Shown here one piece after another: positions 17,957-27,107 of a stretch of 64,000 nt of DNA. A program made the position numbers and the translations under genes. Position 1 is the first letter of the stretch. Each line of letters starts with the position of its first letter. The notes beneath the pieces are model-generated. The model saw only the letters and a list, made by a program, of their open reading frames with translations. It was not told the origin of the DNA and did not search any database. This stretch comes from Methylopila capsulata (GTDB taxonomy: Bacteria; Pseudomonadota; Alphaproteobacteria; Rhizobiales; Methylopilaceae): positions 558,001 to 622,000 of the forward strand of contig NZ_JAFBCY010000001.1 of the NCBI RefSeq assembly GCF_016907975.1, given 5' to 3'.

Positions 17957-19309
17957 ATGACCACGCCCGCGAACAGCCGGACGGCCGACGCCGCGCCGGC
18001 GGCGAGCCGCCAGATCCTGGCGCTCAACGCCTTCGACGCCGCGCGCCCGTCGGACCTGCCCCCGGAGACGGCGGCGCTCGTCGCCCGGCGGCAGCGTTCG
18101 TTCGGCCCGACCTCTGTGCTGTTCTACGACCGCCCCTTGCACGTGGTCTCAGCCGACGGCGTCTGGCTGCAGGAGGCGGACGGGAAGCGCTACCTCGACG
18201 TCTACAACAACGTCCCCTCGGTCGGGCACTGCAACCCGCGTGTGGCGGCCGCTGTGGCGAAGCAGGTCGCGACGCTCAACATCCACACCCGCTACCTCTA
18301 CGACGTCGTCCACACCTATGCGGAGCGGCTGCTCGCGACCTTCCCCGAAGGGCTCGACAAGGTCGCCTTCACCTGCACCGGCAGCGAAAGCAACGACCTC
18401 GCGCTCCGGATCGCGACGGCGGCGACGGGCAAGCGTGGCTTCGTGGTGACGGAGATGGCCTACCACGGCAACACGACCGCCGTGACGGACGTCTCGCCCT
18501 CCTCCCGCCCGGGCCAGCCGCTCGCCCCGCACGTGCGCGCCATCCCCGCGCCGTTCGGCCCGGGCGACGTGGCGGGCCGCTTCGCCGCTGATCTCGAAGC
18601 GGCGATCGCGGATCTGGAGGCGAGCGGGCACGGCTTCGCGGGGCTGCTGGTCGACACGATCTTCTCCAGCGACGGGGTCGCCGCCGACCCGGCGGGCTTC
18701 CTGGCGCCCGCGGTCGAGGCGACGCGCCGCGCCGGCGGCCTGTTCATCGCCGACGAGGTGCAGCCCGGCTTCGGCCGCACCGGCGCCGCGATGTGGGGGT
18801 TCCAACGCCACAGCGTCACGCCCGACGTCGTCACCATGGGCAAGCCCATGGGCAACGGCATCCCGATCGGCGGCGTGGTGGCGCGGCTCGACCTCATGCA
18901 GCGCTTCGCGGCGAGCGTCGGCTATTTCAACACCTTCGGCGGCAACCCCGTCGCCTCCGCCGCGGCGCTCGCGGTGCTTCAGGAGATCGAGGAGCGCGGG
19001 CTCGTCGCGAACGCGGCGGACGTCGGCGGCTACATGCTGGCGCGGCTGAAGGCGCTGGGACAGCGCCACGGGGAGATCGGCGAGGCGCGCGGCGCAGGCC
19101 TCTACCTCGGCGTCGAGTTCGTCGCCGACGGCGCCCCGGCCCCGGAGATCGCGAGCTACGTCATCAACGCCCTGCGCGGGCGCCGCATCCTGATCGGCGC
19201 CGCCGGCCGCTACGGCAACGTGCTGAAGATCCGCCCGCCGCTGATCTTCGAGCGCGCCCATGCCGACATGCTGGTCGAGGCGCTGGACGACGCGCTGGCG
19301 AGTCGCTGA
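17957..19309 (+). CDS. Class III aminotransferase-fold PLP enzyme, probable phospho-lyase
   Basis: 450 residues with the fold-type I PLP features DEVQPGFGRTG (266-276) and Schiff-base Lys296 in TMGKPMGNG. Its N-terminal YNNVPSVGHCNPRV resembles the YxxxNNVxxVGHCHP signature of ethanolamine-phosphate and phosphohydroxylysine phospho-lyases, rather than ornithine or GABA aminotransferases. The expected reaction is PLP-dependent elimination of ammonia and phosphate to give an aldehyde. It forms a two-gene operon with the upstream kinase, and a GAGGAG ribosome site is present. Substrate specificity is inferred from context; an ordinary omega-aminotransferase remains possible. Confidence 0.9.
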   Translation: MTTPANSRTADAAPAASRQILALNAFDAARPSDLPPETAALVARRQRSFGPTSVLFYDRPLHVVSADGVWLQEADGKRYLDVYNNVPSVGHCNPRVAAAVAKQVATLNIHTRYLYDVVHTYAERLLATFPEGLDKVAFTCTGSESNDLALRIATAATGKRGFVVTEMAYHGNTTAVTDVSPSSRPGQPLAPHVRAIPAPFGPGDVAGRFAADLEAAIADLEASGHGFAGLLVDTIFSSDGVAADPAGFLAPAVEATRRAGGLFIADEVQPGFGRTGAAMWGFQRHSVTPDVVTMGKPMGNGIPIGGVVARLDLMQRFAASVGYFNTFGGNPVASAAALAVLQEIEERGLVANAADVGGYMLARLKALGQRHGEIGEARGAGLYLGVEFVADGAPAPEIASYVINALRGRRILIGAAGRYGNVLKIRPPLIFERAHADMLVEALDDALASR

Positions 19310-19343
19310 CGCGATTTCAGTCGGTCGTTGGGGACCAGCAACG

Positions 19344-19374
19344 CCGTCATGCCCGGCGCAGCCGGGGATGACGG
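19344..19374. repeat. REP-like palindrome between convergent genes
   Basis: Inverted repeat of 14-base arms with one mismatch (CCGTCATGCCCGGC, 3-base loop, GCCGGGGATGACGG). It lies between the aminotransferase stop and the MFS stop, so it may also terminate both. Similar CGTCAT...ATGACG palindromes are scattered through many alphaproteobacterial genomes. Confidence 0.7.
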
Positions 19375-19408
19375 GTGTGCGACTTGGATCTCGCGCTCAA
19401 GAACGCCC

Positions 19409-20629
19409 TCAGGTCGCAGGCGCCAACCGCGCGACGGGGACCTCGCGGATCGGCAGGTTGATCAGGCCCGACATCACGCTGAGCGCGATCGCGATCCACC
19501 ACACCACGTCGTAGCTGCCCGTGCGCTCGTAGAGCAGACCGCCGAGCCACACCCCGAAAAACGAGCCGACCTGGTGCGAGAAGAACACGAAGCCGTAGAG
19601 CATCGTGAGATAGCGCGTGCCGAACAGCGTCGCGACGATGCCGGACGTCGGCGGGATCGTGGAGAGCCAGAGCAGGCCGATCCCGGCGCCGAAGGCGAGC
19701 GAGGTGGCCGGCGTCACCGGCAGCGTGATGAAGCCGACGATCAGCACGCCGCGGGCGAAGTAGATCGCGGCGAGCAGCACCCGCTTCGGCATCCGCCCCG
19801 CCAGCACGCCGGACGACAGCGAGCCCGCGATGTTGAACAGGCCGATCAGAGCGAGCGTCCAGCCGCCGATCGTCGGCGAGACGCCGTGGTCGATCAGGTA
19901 CGGCGGCAGATGCGCGGTGATGAAGGCGAGGTGGAAGCCGCAGGTGAAGAAGCCCACGACCAGCAGCCAGTAGCTCGGCGTGCGCGCGGCCTCGGCGATC
20001 GCCTCGCGGATGGTCTGGTCGACCACCTTCGGGCCGTCGCCGGGGGCCGCCTTCGGCGCGGCGAGCGCCAGCGACAGCGGAACCACCAGCAGCATCAGCG
20101 CGGCGAAGATCATCACCGTCGTCTGCCAGCCGTAGGCGGTGACGAGCGCGGAGGCGAAGGGCGTGAAGATGAACTGGCCGAAGGACCCGGCCGCCGTGCC
20201 GAAGCCGAAGCCGAGCGTCCGCCACTCCGCCGGCAGCAGCTTTCCGAAGGCGCCGATCACCAGCGAGAACGAGGCTCCGGACAGGCCGAAGCCGATCAGC
20301 ACGCCGGCGGACAGATGCATGCCGAGCGGGTCGCTCGAGAACGGCATCAGCGCGAGGCCCGCCGCGTAGAGCAGTCCGCCCAGCATGAGCACGCGCACCG
20401 CGCCGAAGCGATCGGCGATGGCGCCCGCGAAGGGCTGGCCCACGCCCCACAGCAGGTTCTGGATCGCGAACGACATCGCGAACACGTCGCGGCCCCAGCC
20501 GTGGCTTTCCGAGATCGGCGTGAGCAGCAGCCCCGCCGCGGATCGCGGCCCGAAGGTCAGCGCCGCGATGGCGCAGCCGCAGAGGATGATGACGAGGGGC
20601 GAGCGCACGGCGCGGGCGGCGGCGGTCAT
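19409..20629 (-). CDS. MFS transporter
   Basis: 406 residues from ATG 20629, with about 12 hydrophobic segments. Major facilitator features are GAIADRFGAVRVL in the first cytoplasmic loop (GxxxDRFG), the matching LAGRMPKRVLLAA loop between helices 8 and 9, and charged breaks at the centre (APKAAPGDGPKV). It resembles the oxalate/formate antiporter-like and nitrate-type subfamilies of drug and metabolite carriers, but no substrate can be named. It is convergent with the kinase/phospho-lyase operon, so a shared pathway is possible but unsupported. Confidence 0.88.
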   Translation of the reverse strand: MTAAARAVRSPLVIILCGCAIAALTFGPRSAAGLLLTPISESHGWGRDVFAMSFAIQNLLWGVGQPFAGAIADRFGAVRVLMLGGLLYAAGLALMPFSSDPLGMHLSAGVLIGFGLSGASFSLVIGAFGKLLPAEWRTLGFGFGTAAGSFGQFIFTPFASALVTAYGWQTTVMIFAALMLLVVPLSLALAAPKAAPGDGPKVVDQTIREAIAEAARTPSYWLLVVGFFTCGFHLAFITAHLPPYLIDHGVSPTIGGWTLALIGLFNIAGSLSSGVLAGRMPKRVLLAAIYFARGVLIVGFITLPVTPATSLAFGAGIGLLWLSTIPPTSGIVATLFGTRYLTMLYGFVFFSHQVGSFFGVWLGGLLYERTGSYDVVWWIAIALSVMSGLINLPIREVPVARLAPAT

Positions 20630-20758
20630 GGCGGCGTCCTGAACGAGAGTCCCGCTGCGAAGCTTAGCGGCGCGCTGCGGCGGCGGCTCATGAAACTCCA
20701 TGATCCGCGGCATTGCAGGAATTGATTGCGAGCGGCGCAGGTGCGCGCCTCGCAATCA

Positions 20759-21262
20759 TCACTGCCTGAGCTCGGCTTTCCAGCCGAACTCCGTCAGATC
20801 GATCTGATCGCCCTCAAACGCCGCGTCGAACCCTTGCTCCCAGGGAAACAGGCCGGCCCGATCTGGCCACACGAGTTGGAGGCAAGGAAAGTCGTCCCCG
20901 CAGTAGAACCAGCGGCTCCAGCCAAGGTATTCAGCGTAGCGCCGCCGATCTATTGGAAAGAGACAGGCGGGAACGTTTGCAAAAACCTGATCCGTACGAC
21001 GACCGACCGGAAGGGCTTCGCCCCGCTCTGCCCGCCGGAAAAGGTCCCACAAAACATCGTGGGCAAGGTCGCTCCTCATGCTGAAAATGAGGATCTCCGG
21101 TTGCTTGACGCTTAGCCAAAAACCAGTGCTGAACGCAAAACTAGGGCCCTCGCCGTCGGCCAAGACCTGAGTCCGGAACCAGCCGTAATTCCGGACAGCG
21201 GCAACGAACGCCGTCTCCGGCCCGTCGAGAGTTTCCGAGGGTTTGTCGAGGGCCGCCAGCAT
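20759..21262 (-). CDS. DUF4262 domain protein
   Basis: 167 residues from the ATG at 21262; an open frame extends to 21394 with an unconvincing N-terminus. The family core is visible as FAFSTGFWLSVKQPEILIFSM, AHDVLWDLFRRAERGEALPVG, and the aromatic C-terminus YAEYLGWSRWFYCGDDFPCLQLVWPD. DUF4262 proteins have no established function and are often found in accessory DNA. GC content here is clearly below the surroundings, suggesting transfer. It is divergent from nadA. Confidence 0.72.
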   Translation of the reverse strand: MLAALDKPSETLDGPETAFVAAVRNYGWFRTQVLADGEGPSFAFSTGFWLSVKQPEILIFSMRSDLAHDVLWDLFRRAERGEALPVGRRTDQVFANVPACLFPIDRRRYAEYLGWSRWFYCGDDFPCLQLVWPDRAGLFPWEQGFDAAFEGDQIDLTEFGWKAELRQ

Positions 21263-21451
21263 TCGCGGAGAATATCTCTCGAAGGCGTCCTGACAAGTCG
21301 GCTCAGCTTGATCACGCGTGACGGATCGGCTCCTGGCTAGCTTGAGCAGGGGACGGGCGCCGCCCGTTCTCAGGCTAAGCCGCTGGCATGCCACGTGACG
21401 TTTTCGTGGCGCCGCCCTCTTTTATTCCGGCCTGCGACGCATTATCATAGT

Positions 21452-21470
21452 TATGCTCGAAATGAGCATA
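21452..21470. promoter_or_regulatory. Palindromic operator upstream of nadA, candidate NAD-pathway repressor site
   Basis: Perfect 7-base inverted repeat TATGCTC-N5-GAGCATA, 30 bases before the nadA start, inside the only AT-rich stretch of the region. Its placement suits a repressor of nadABC such as the alphaproteobacterial NadQ. I do not recall the NadQ consensus well enough to claim a match, and no regulator gene lies nearby. Confidence 0.6.
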
Positions 21471-21499
21471 TTGGAACGGTTCGATCCTGGGAGGACGCC

Positions 21500-22579
21500 A
21501 TGTCCCCGCTCGCCGCCCTCACCGCCGACGTCATCCGCCCGCGCCTTAGCGTGGAGCCGCGGCGTTTTCCGCCGGTCGCCATGCCGTCGCTCGAATGGAC
21601 TCCCGAGGTGGAGGCCGCGACGGCGCATCTCTACGAGCGGGTGAAAGCCGTCATCCCGCCGGTCGAGTGGCCGTTCTTCGCGCCCTACGTGAAGGCGATC
21701 AACGAGCTCAAGACGGTCCGCAACGCGGTCATCCTGGCGCACAACTACCAGACGCCGGAGATCTACAACTGCGTGGCGGATGTGGTCGGAGACAGCTTCC
21801 AGCTGGCGCGCGAGGCGACGAAGACCAACGCCGACGTCATCGTCCAGTGCGGCGTGCACTTCATGGCCGAGACCTCGAAAATCCTGAACCCCGACAAGAC
21901 GGTGCTGATCCCGGACGCCCGCGCCGGCTGCTCGCTCGCGACCTCGATCACCGCGGCCGACGTGCGCGAACTGCGCCGCAGGCACCCTGGCGTTCCGGTG
22001 GCCGTGTATGTCAACACCACGGCCGAGGTGAAGGCCGAAGCCGACATCTGCCTGACCTCCGGCAACGCCGTCGCCGTGGTGGAGTCGCTCGGGACCCCGG
22101 AAGTGATGGTGCTGCCCGACCAGTATCTCGCCGCCTGGATTGCGACCCAGACCAAGGTGAAGATCATCACCTGGAACGGCGCCTGCGAGGTGCACGAGCG
22201 CTTCACGGCTGAGGAGCTGCGCGCCTACCGCGAGGCCGACCCGGACGTGACGATCCTCGCGCACCCCGAATGCCCACCGGAGGTGCTGGCCGAGGCCGAC
22301 TTCACCGGCTCGACCGCGAAGCTCGCGGACTACGTGAAGAACCGGTCGCCGAAGAAGGTGGTGCTGATCACCGAGTGCTCGATGGCGGACAACATCATGA
22401 GCTTGTCCCCGAACACCGAGTTCGTGAAGCCCTGCAACCTCTGCCCGCACATGAAGCGCATCACGCTGCCGAAGATCCTCGAGAGCCTGGTGCACATGCG
22501 CGAGGAGATCGTGGTCGACCCGGTGATCGCCGACCGCGCCCGCGCCAGCGTCGAGCGCATGGTCAACCTGAAGATCTGA
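21500..22579 (+). CDS. nadA: Quinolinate synthase NadA
   Basis: 4Fe-4S enzyme that condenses iminoaspartate with dihydroxyacetone phosphate to form quinolinate, the NAD precursor. The 359-residue product shows [27 protein letters not shown], the [10 protein letters not shown] segment, ARAGCSLA (cluster Cys), [22 protein letters not shown] and PCNLCPHMK (cluster Cys residues). I chose ATG at 21500 after GGGAGGA; the longer frame back to 21395 crosses the operator. First gene of nadA-nadB-nadC. Confidence 0.97.
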   Translation: MSPLAALTADVIRPRLSVEPRRFPPVAMPSLEWTPEVEAATAHLYERVKAVIPPVEWPFFAPYVKAINELKTVRNAVILAHNYQTPEIYNCVADVVGDSFQLAREATKTNADVIVQCGVHFMAETSKILNPDKTVLIPDARAGCSLATSITAADVRELRRRHPGVPVAVYVNTTAEVKAEADICLTSGNAVAVVESLGTPEVMVLPDQYLAAWIATQTKVKIITWNGACEVHERFTAEELRAYREADPDVTILAHPECPPEVLAEADFTGSTAKLADYVKNRSPKKVVLITECSMADNIMSLSPNTEFVKPCNLCPHMKRITLPKILESLVHMREEIVVDPVIADRARASVERMVNLKI

Positions 22580-22614
22580 GCGGCGGACGTTCGCGACCTT
22601 CGAAATCCCTGCGA

Positions 22615-22703
22615 GCCGTCGTCCTCCGGCTTGACCGGAAGACCCACCTCGGACGTGGAGTTCCACGCCTGACGTGGATGGTCCGGTCAAGCCGGACCAT
22701 GAC
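22615..22703. repeat. 89-base double-hairpin repeat, copy A
   Basis: An 89-base element in the nadA-nadB gap. It matches the copy at 30148-30236 in inverted orientation: the outer 30 or so bases at each end differ by about one base each, while the centre has diverged. Each end forms its own hairpin (CCGGCTTGACCGG and CCGGTCAAGCCGG cores). It does not disrupt a gene but sits inside an operon, where it could influence mRNA stability. Confidence 0.85.
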
Positions 22704-22758
22704 GCGCAATTCCGGAAAAAGGTCCGGTCGTTTTTGGCCGGCGACAGGTGATCGTCCC

Positions 22759-24366
22759 ATGACCGACGCCCCCGACCCTCTCGATCCCGACGCGCTCGCG
22801 CCCCTCTCTTGGGCCGGCGTCGATGACGTCGTCATCGTCGGCGGTGGGCTGGCGGGTCTGTTCACCGCGCTGAAGCTCGCGCCCCGACCCGTCACCATCG
22901 TCACCGCCGCCCCGCTCGGCGACGGCGCGTCGTCCGCCTGGGCGCAGGGCGGCATCGCCGCGGCGGTGGGCCTCGGCGACAGCGCGGAGTCGCATGCCGC
23001 CGACACGGTGGCGGCCGGCGCCGGCATCGTCGACGAAGCCGTCGCACGGCTGATGACCAGCGAGGCGCCCGCCCGCATCGCCGACCTGCTCGCCTACGGC
23101 GTGCCGTTCGATCGCGATCTCGAAGGCAAGCTGCAGCTCTCGCGCGAGGCCGCCCACTCCGAGCGCCGCATCGTCCGGGTCAACGGCGATCTCGCCGGCC
23201 GGGCCATCATGGGCGCGCTGGTCGCCGCCGTCCGGCGCACGCCGTCGATCCGCGTGCTGGAGGGCCTCGCCGCTGAGGAGCTCGTCACCGAGGGCCGCTT
23301 CGTTGTCGGCGTGGTCGCGCGCCCGGTCGGCGGCGCGAAGCCGGTGCGCATCATCGGCCGCGCCGTGGTGCTGGCCTCCGGCGGCGTCGGCCATCTCTAT
23401 GCCGTCACGACCAACCCGGTCGAGGCGCGGGGCGCGGGGCTCGCCATGGCGGCGGAGGCCGGCGCGACGCTGGCGGACCTCGAGTTCGTGCAGTTCCACC
23501 CGACCGCGATCGCCGTCGGCCGCGACCCGGCGCCGCTTGCGACCGAGGCTCTGCGCGGAGAAGGCGCGGTGCTGGTCGACCATGCCGGCCGGCGCATCAT
23601 GGAGGGCGTCCACCCCGACCTCGACCTCGCGCCGCGCGACATCGTGGCCCGCGCGGTGTTCGAGGCCGTGCGCAACGGCGGCGCCTTCCTCGACGCGCGC
23701 CACAAGGTGGGCGAGCGCTTCCCGAGCCGGTTCCCGACCGTCTACGCCGCGTGCATGGCCGCGAGCGTCGACCCGGTCACGCAGCCGATCCCGGTCGCGC
23801 CCGCCGCGCACTACCACATGGGCGGCGTGCTGGTGGATGCGAACGGCCGCTCCTCGCTCGATGGCCTCTGGGTCTGCGGCGAGACCGCCTCCACCGGCGC
23901 CCACGGCGCGAACCGCCTGGCGTCGAACTCGCTGCTGGAGGCCGTCGTCTTCGGCGCCCGCATCGCCGAGGACATTCTGGGCCTCCTTCCCGCCCCGCCC
24001 GCGGCCCCGCGCGTCGCGCCGTCCCGCGCGGCGCCGGCCGCGACGCCCGCCGACGGCGCCGCGGTCGCCGAGCTGCGCCGGACCATGGCCGATCATGTCG
24101 GCGTGGTGCGGAACGCAGTGGGCCTCGGCCGCGCGGTCGAGACCTTCGCCCGCATCCGCCGGGCGGCGAACGACGCCGACACCCGCAACATGGCGACCAC
24201 CGCCCTGTTGATCGCGGTCGCCGCGGAACGTCGGCGCGAGAGCCGCGGCGGCCATTTCCGCTCCGACGCGCCCGACGCTGTCCCCGCGCTCGCCCGTCGC
24301 TCCCTCCTGACGCTCGACGACGCGCTGGGGCGCGCCGAGGCGCCGCTGGCGCAGGCCGCATCGTGA
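22759..24366 (+). CDS. nadB: L-aspartate oxidase NadB
   Basis: FAD enzyme that oxidises L-aspartate to iminoaspartate for NadA. The 535 residues show the FAD-binding [57 protein letters not shown] and the active-site region [21 protein letters not shown], followed by [21 protein letters not shown]. An AGGTGA site precedes the chosen ATG. The open frame continues upstream through the repeat, but family alignment places the start here. It overlaps nadC by four bases. Confidence 0.96.
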   Translation: MTDAPDPLDPDALAPLSWAGVDDVVIVGGGLAGLFTALKLAPRPVTIVTAAPLGDGASSAWAQGGIAAAVGLGDSAESHAADTVAAGAGIVDEAVARLMTSEAPARIADLLAYGVPFDRDLEGKLQLSREAAHSERRIVRVNGDLAGRAIMGALVAAVRRTPSIRVLEGLAAEELVTEGRFVVGVVARPVGGAKPVRIIGRAVVLASGGVGHLYAVTTNPVEARGAGLAMAAEAGATLADLEFVQFHPTAIAVGRDPAPLATEALRGEGAVLVDHAGRRIMEGVHPDLDLAPRDIVARAVFEAVRNGGAFLDARHKVGERFPSRFPTVYAACMAASVDPVTQPIPVAPAAHYHMGGVLVDANGRSSLDGLWVCGETASTGAHGANRLASNSLLEAVVFGARIAEDILGLLPAPPAAPRVAPSRAAPAATPADGAAVAELRRTMADHVGVVRNAVGLGRAVETFARIRRAANDADTRNMATTALLIAVAAERRRESRGGHFRSDAPDAVPALARRSLLTLDDALGRAEAPLAQAAS

Positions 24367-25232
24367 ACGCGCGGCCTCCGCTCGGCGGGCTGGACCCGAT
24401 CGCCGTCCGCCGCGCCGTCGAAGCGACGCTCGCCGAGGACCTCGGCCGCGCAGGCGACATCACCACCGCGGCGACCATTCCCGCCTCAGCGACCGCGCGG
24501 CTCGTGATCGCCGCGCGCCAACCCGGCCGGCTCGCCGGGCTCCAGCTGGCGCAGGCGGCCTTCGCGGCGCTCGACCCGTCGATCGCGTTCGCGGCCGAGC
24601 TCGTGGACGGCGCAGCGCTCTCGCCCGGCATGGTCATCGCCCGCATCGAAGGTCCCGCCCGGCCCGCGCTGTCGGCGGAGCGGACCGCGCTCAACTTTCT
24701 CGGGCGGCTGTCCGGCGTCGCCACCGCGACCGCGGTCTACGCCGACCTCATCGCCCACACCAAGGCGAAGATCTGCTGCACGCGGAAGACGACGCCGGGC
24801 TTGCGCGTGTTCGAGAAGTACGCGGTGCGTTGCGGCGGCGGCGCGAACCACCGCTTCGGCCTCGACGACGCGATCCTGATCAAGGACAACCACATCGCGG
24901 TCGCCGGCTCGATCGAGGCCGCGCTCGACGGCGCCAAGGCCTACATCGGCCATCTCGTGAAGATCGAGATCGAGGTCGACACGCTCGACCAGCTCGACCG
25001 GGTCATCGCCCACGGCGGCGCCGACGTCGTGCTGCTCGACAACATGGGGCCGGACACCTTGCGCGAGGCGGTCGCGCGCATCGGCGGTCGGATGGCGGCG
25101 GAGGCCTCGGGCAACGTCTCGCTGGAGACGGTGGCGGCGATCGCGGAGACCGGCGTCGACCTGATCTCCGTCGGCCGCATCACCCACTCCGCGCCGACGC
25201 TGGACCTCGGGCTGGACGTGGCGGTGGGGTGA
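24363..25232 (+). CDS. nadC: Nicotinate-nucleotide diphosphorylase (carboxylating) NadC
   Basis: Converts quinolinate and PRPP to nicotinate mononucleotide. The 289 residues from GTG 24363 show [46 protein letters not shown] (phosphate-binding Arg/Lys), [25 protein letters not shown] and [14 protein letters not shown] is used because the start overlaps the nadB stop (GTGA), typical coupling. It completes the de novo route from aspartate. Confidence 0.96.
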   Translation: MNARPPLGGLDPIAVRRAVEATLAEDLGRAGDITTAATIPASATARLVIAARQPGRLAGLQLAQAAFAALDPSIAFAAELVDGAALSPGMVIARIEGPARPALSAERTALNFLGRLSGVATATAVYADLIAHTKAKICCTRKTTPGLRVFEKYAVRCGGGANHRFGLDDAILIKDNHIAVAGSIEAALDGAKAYIGHLVKIEIEVDTLDQLDRVIAHGGADVVLLDNMGPDTLREAVARIGGRMAAEASGNVSLETVAAIAETGVDLISVGRITHSAPTLDLGLDVAVG

Positions 25233-25278
25233 ATGTGTCTGCGCATCCTGACCTGCGGGCAGGCGATGCAGCTTCGGA

Positions 25279-25680
25279 TCAGCCCTTGAAGGGATCGAGG
25301 ATCGTGACGCCGTCGAGCGTCGCGCCGTCCTGCATGTCCTCCGACCACAGGTTGGCGCAGCCGGCGAGCCTCGCAGCCGCAACGATCATCGCATCGTAGA
25401 CCGAGAGCTGGTGACGGCGCGCAAGCGCGACGCCCCGCTCGTGCGTTTCGACCGTGATCGGCACGATTTCGCAGACGGACCTGAGGACCGAGAGGACATC
25501 GTCAAGCTCGTCCCACGACAGCGCCATTTTGCGGCGGGCGACATTTGCGAACTCGTTCAGCACTTGCACGCTCACCGTTGCACCCTCGGCGAGGCGCGCC
25601 TTGGCGATCTCCGCTTTTCGACTGTCCTGGCCGAGGAGATAGACGAGAACGTTGGTGTCGACGAACGCGTTAACGCTCAT
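25279..25680 (-). CDS. VapC-like PIN-domain toxin
   Basis: 133-residue PIN endoribonuclease. Acidic metal ligands are visible: Asp in AFVDTNVLVYLL, Glu in VLNEFANVARRK, Asp in SVYDAMIVAAA and acidic residues in LWSEDMQDG. The ATG at 25680 matches the family start and overlaps the antitoxin gene by 11 bases. The toxin would cleave RNA when freed from its antitoxin. Confidence 0.9.
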   Translation of the reverse strand: MSVNAFVDTNVLVYLLGQDSRKAEIAKARLAEGATVSVQVLNEFANVARRKMALSWDELDDVLSVLRSVCEIVPITVETHERGVALARRHQLSVYDAMIVAAARLAGCANLWSEDMQDGATLDGVTILDPFKG

Positions 25681-25900
25681 TCGCTTCAAGGCGATCGAAA
25701 CGAAAGCCGTCGGGCAACCGTCCGCGGTACTTGTCCAGCCGGGCGAGCAGCTCCTCACGAGAGGGAGCCCGCGTGACCTCGAAGGCGCGTGATCCCATCA
25801 CCTGGATGTCGATCTGATCGCCCGCCTTCAGCTCCAGCGCCTCGACGACGGCTGACGGCAGCCGGACCGCGAGGCCATTTCCCCATTTCGCGACCTGCAT
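25670..25900 (-). CDS. VapB/MazE-like AbrB-fold antitoxin
   Basis: 76 residues from ATG 25900. The N-terminal swapped-hairpin AbrB/SpoVT domain reads MQVAKWGNGLAVRLPSAVVEAL, followed by KAGDQIDIQV. The acidic/basic tail REELLARLDKYRGRLPDGFRFDRLE would wrap the toxin. First gene of the pair. A palindromic operator lies immediately upstream, so autoregulation by the antitoxin-toxin complex is expected. Confidence 0.9.
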   Translation of the reverse strand: MQVAKWGNGLAVRLPSAVVEALELKAGDQIDIQVMGSRAFEVTRAPSREELLARLDKYRGRLPDGFRFDRLEANER

Positions 25901-25909
25901 GGCGCACCT

Positions 25910-25943
25910 CCGATGATACACGTTACCTTATGTATATCATCGG
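25910..25943. promoter_or_regulatory. Inverted-repeat operator of the vapBC pair
   Basis: Arms CCGATGATA (25910-25918) and TATCATCGG (25935-25943) are exact complements around a 16-base AT-rich spacer. The element starts 10 bases upstream of the antitoxin ATG. Its position and symmetry fit binding by a dimeric AbrB-fold antitoxin. Confidence 0.65.
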
Positions 25944-25955
25944 AACGCCGCCCCG

Positions 25956-26948
25956 TCACAACCCGATCGACAAGCCCGCCCGTTTCCGCTCGGCGAGCAG
26001 CCCGAGATAGATCTGCGCCATCGAGCAGCCGGCGAGCGCCGTGATCCCGGCGTGGTCGTAGGGCGGCGAGACCTCGACGATATCAAAACCCTTGAGGTCA
26101 AGCGCGCCGAGGCGGCGGAGGCACGAGATCGCCCAGGCGGAGGAGACGCCGCCCGGCACCGGCGTGCCCGTCCCCGGCGCGAAGGCGGGGTCGAGGCAGT
26201 CGATGTCGAAGCTGACGTAGACCGGCGTGTCCTCCACGTGGCCGAGGATGCGGCTCGCCACAGCCATCGGCCCCATCTCGCCGGCGAGCAGGCCGTCGAC
26301 GATGGCGATCCCGTAGTCCTGCGGCGCGTGGGTGCGGATGCCGATCTGGATCGAGCGCTCGGGGATGATGAGCCCGTCGCGCACGGCGCGCGTGATCATC
26401 GTGCCGTGGTCGATGCGGGAGCCGTCGTCGTCCCAGGTGTCCTGGTGGGCGTCGAATTGCACCAGCGCCACCGGCCGACCGAGCCGCGCCACCAGCGCCT
26501 TCAGCACGGGATAGGTGAGGAAGTGGTCGCCGCCCAGCGTGACGAGATGAGCGCCGGTCGCGATCCGCTCCGCCGCCTGCGCTTCGATCGCGGCGGGCAT
26601 CAGCTCCACCCGGCCGTAGTCCAGCGAGCAGTCGCCGGTGTCCGCCACCGCCATATCCGCGAAGATGTCGAAGCCGAAGGGATAGGCCGGGTCTCCGACG
26701 TTGACGGTCGAGGCCTCGCGGATCGCGCGCGGCCCGAAACGGGTCCCCGGCCGGTTGGAGACCGAGGTGTCCAGCGGCACGCCCCAGACGGCGACGTCGA
26801 AGCCCTCGGCCAACCGGGCGTAGGGTCGCCGCAGGAACGAGGTCGCGCCGGCGTAGTTCGCCTCGGTGGACTCGCCATAGCGGCGCGTGGGGTTCAGCGC
26901 GTCGTCGACGGGGCGGGGACGCAGCGGATCGGCGTTCAGCTCGGCCAT
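25956..26948 (-). CDS. Agmatinase/ureohydrolase family protein
   Basis: 330-residue binuclear manganese hydrolase of the arginase/agmatinase superfamily. Metal motifs are intact: GGDHFLTYP, QFDAHQDTWDD and SFDIDCLDPAFAPGTGTP. The RFGPRAIREAS and GGVSSAWAIS segments are typical of agmatinases. It probably cleaves agmatine to putrescine and urea, although guanidinobutyrase and other guanidino hydrolases share these motifs. It is monocistronic, and its 3' end faces the vapBC operator region. Confidence 0.88.
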   Translation of the reverse strand: MAELNADPLRPRPVDDALNPTRRYGESTEANYAGATSFLRRPYARLAEGFDVAVWGVPLDTSVSNRPGTRFGPRAIREASTVNVGDPAYPFGFDIFADMAVADTGDCSLDYGRVELMPAAIEAQAAERIATGAHLVTLGGDHFLTYPVLKALVARLGRPVALVQFDAHQDTWDDDGSRIDHGTMITRAVRDGLIIPERSIQIGIRTHAPQDYGIAIVDGLLAGEMGPMAVASRILGHVEDTPVYVSFDIDCLDPAFAPGTGTPVPGGVSSAWAISCLRRLGALDLKGFDIVEVSPPYDHAGITALAGCSMAQIYLGLLAERKRAGLSIGL

Positions 26949-27107
26949 GGGCGCTCGTTCGGGTTCGGCCGGCGCGTCGGATCCGACGCCAGCGTTTGGC
27001 GGGCGGTGACGTCATCGTTTAGCAGCATGGCGGACGGATGACGACGCCGTTGCGCGCGCCGCCCCACGCGTTAGCTTTTCCGAAGCGAAACGGCTGAAGG
27101 GGAGCCC

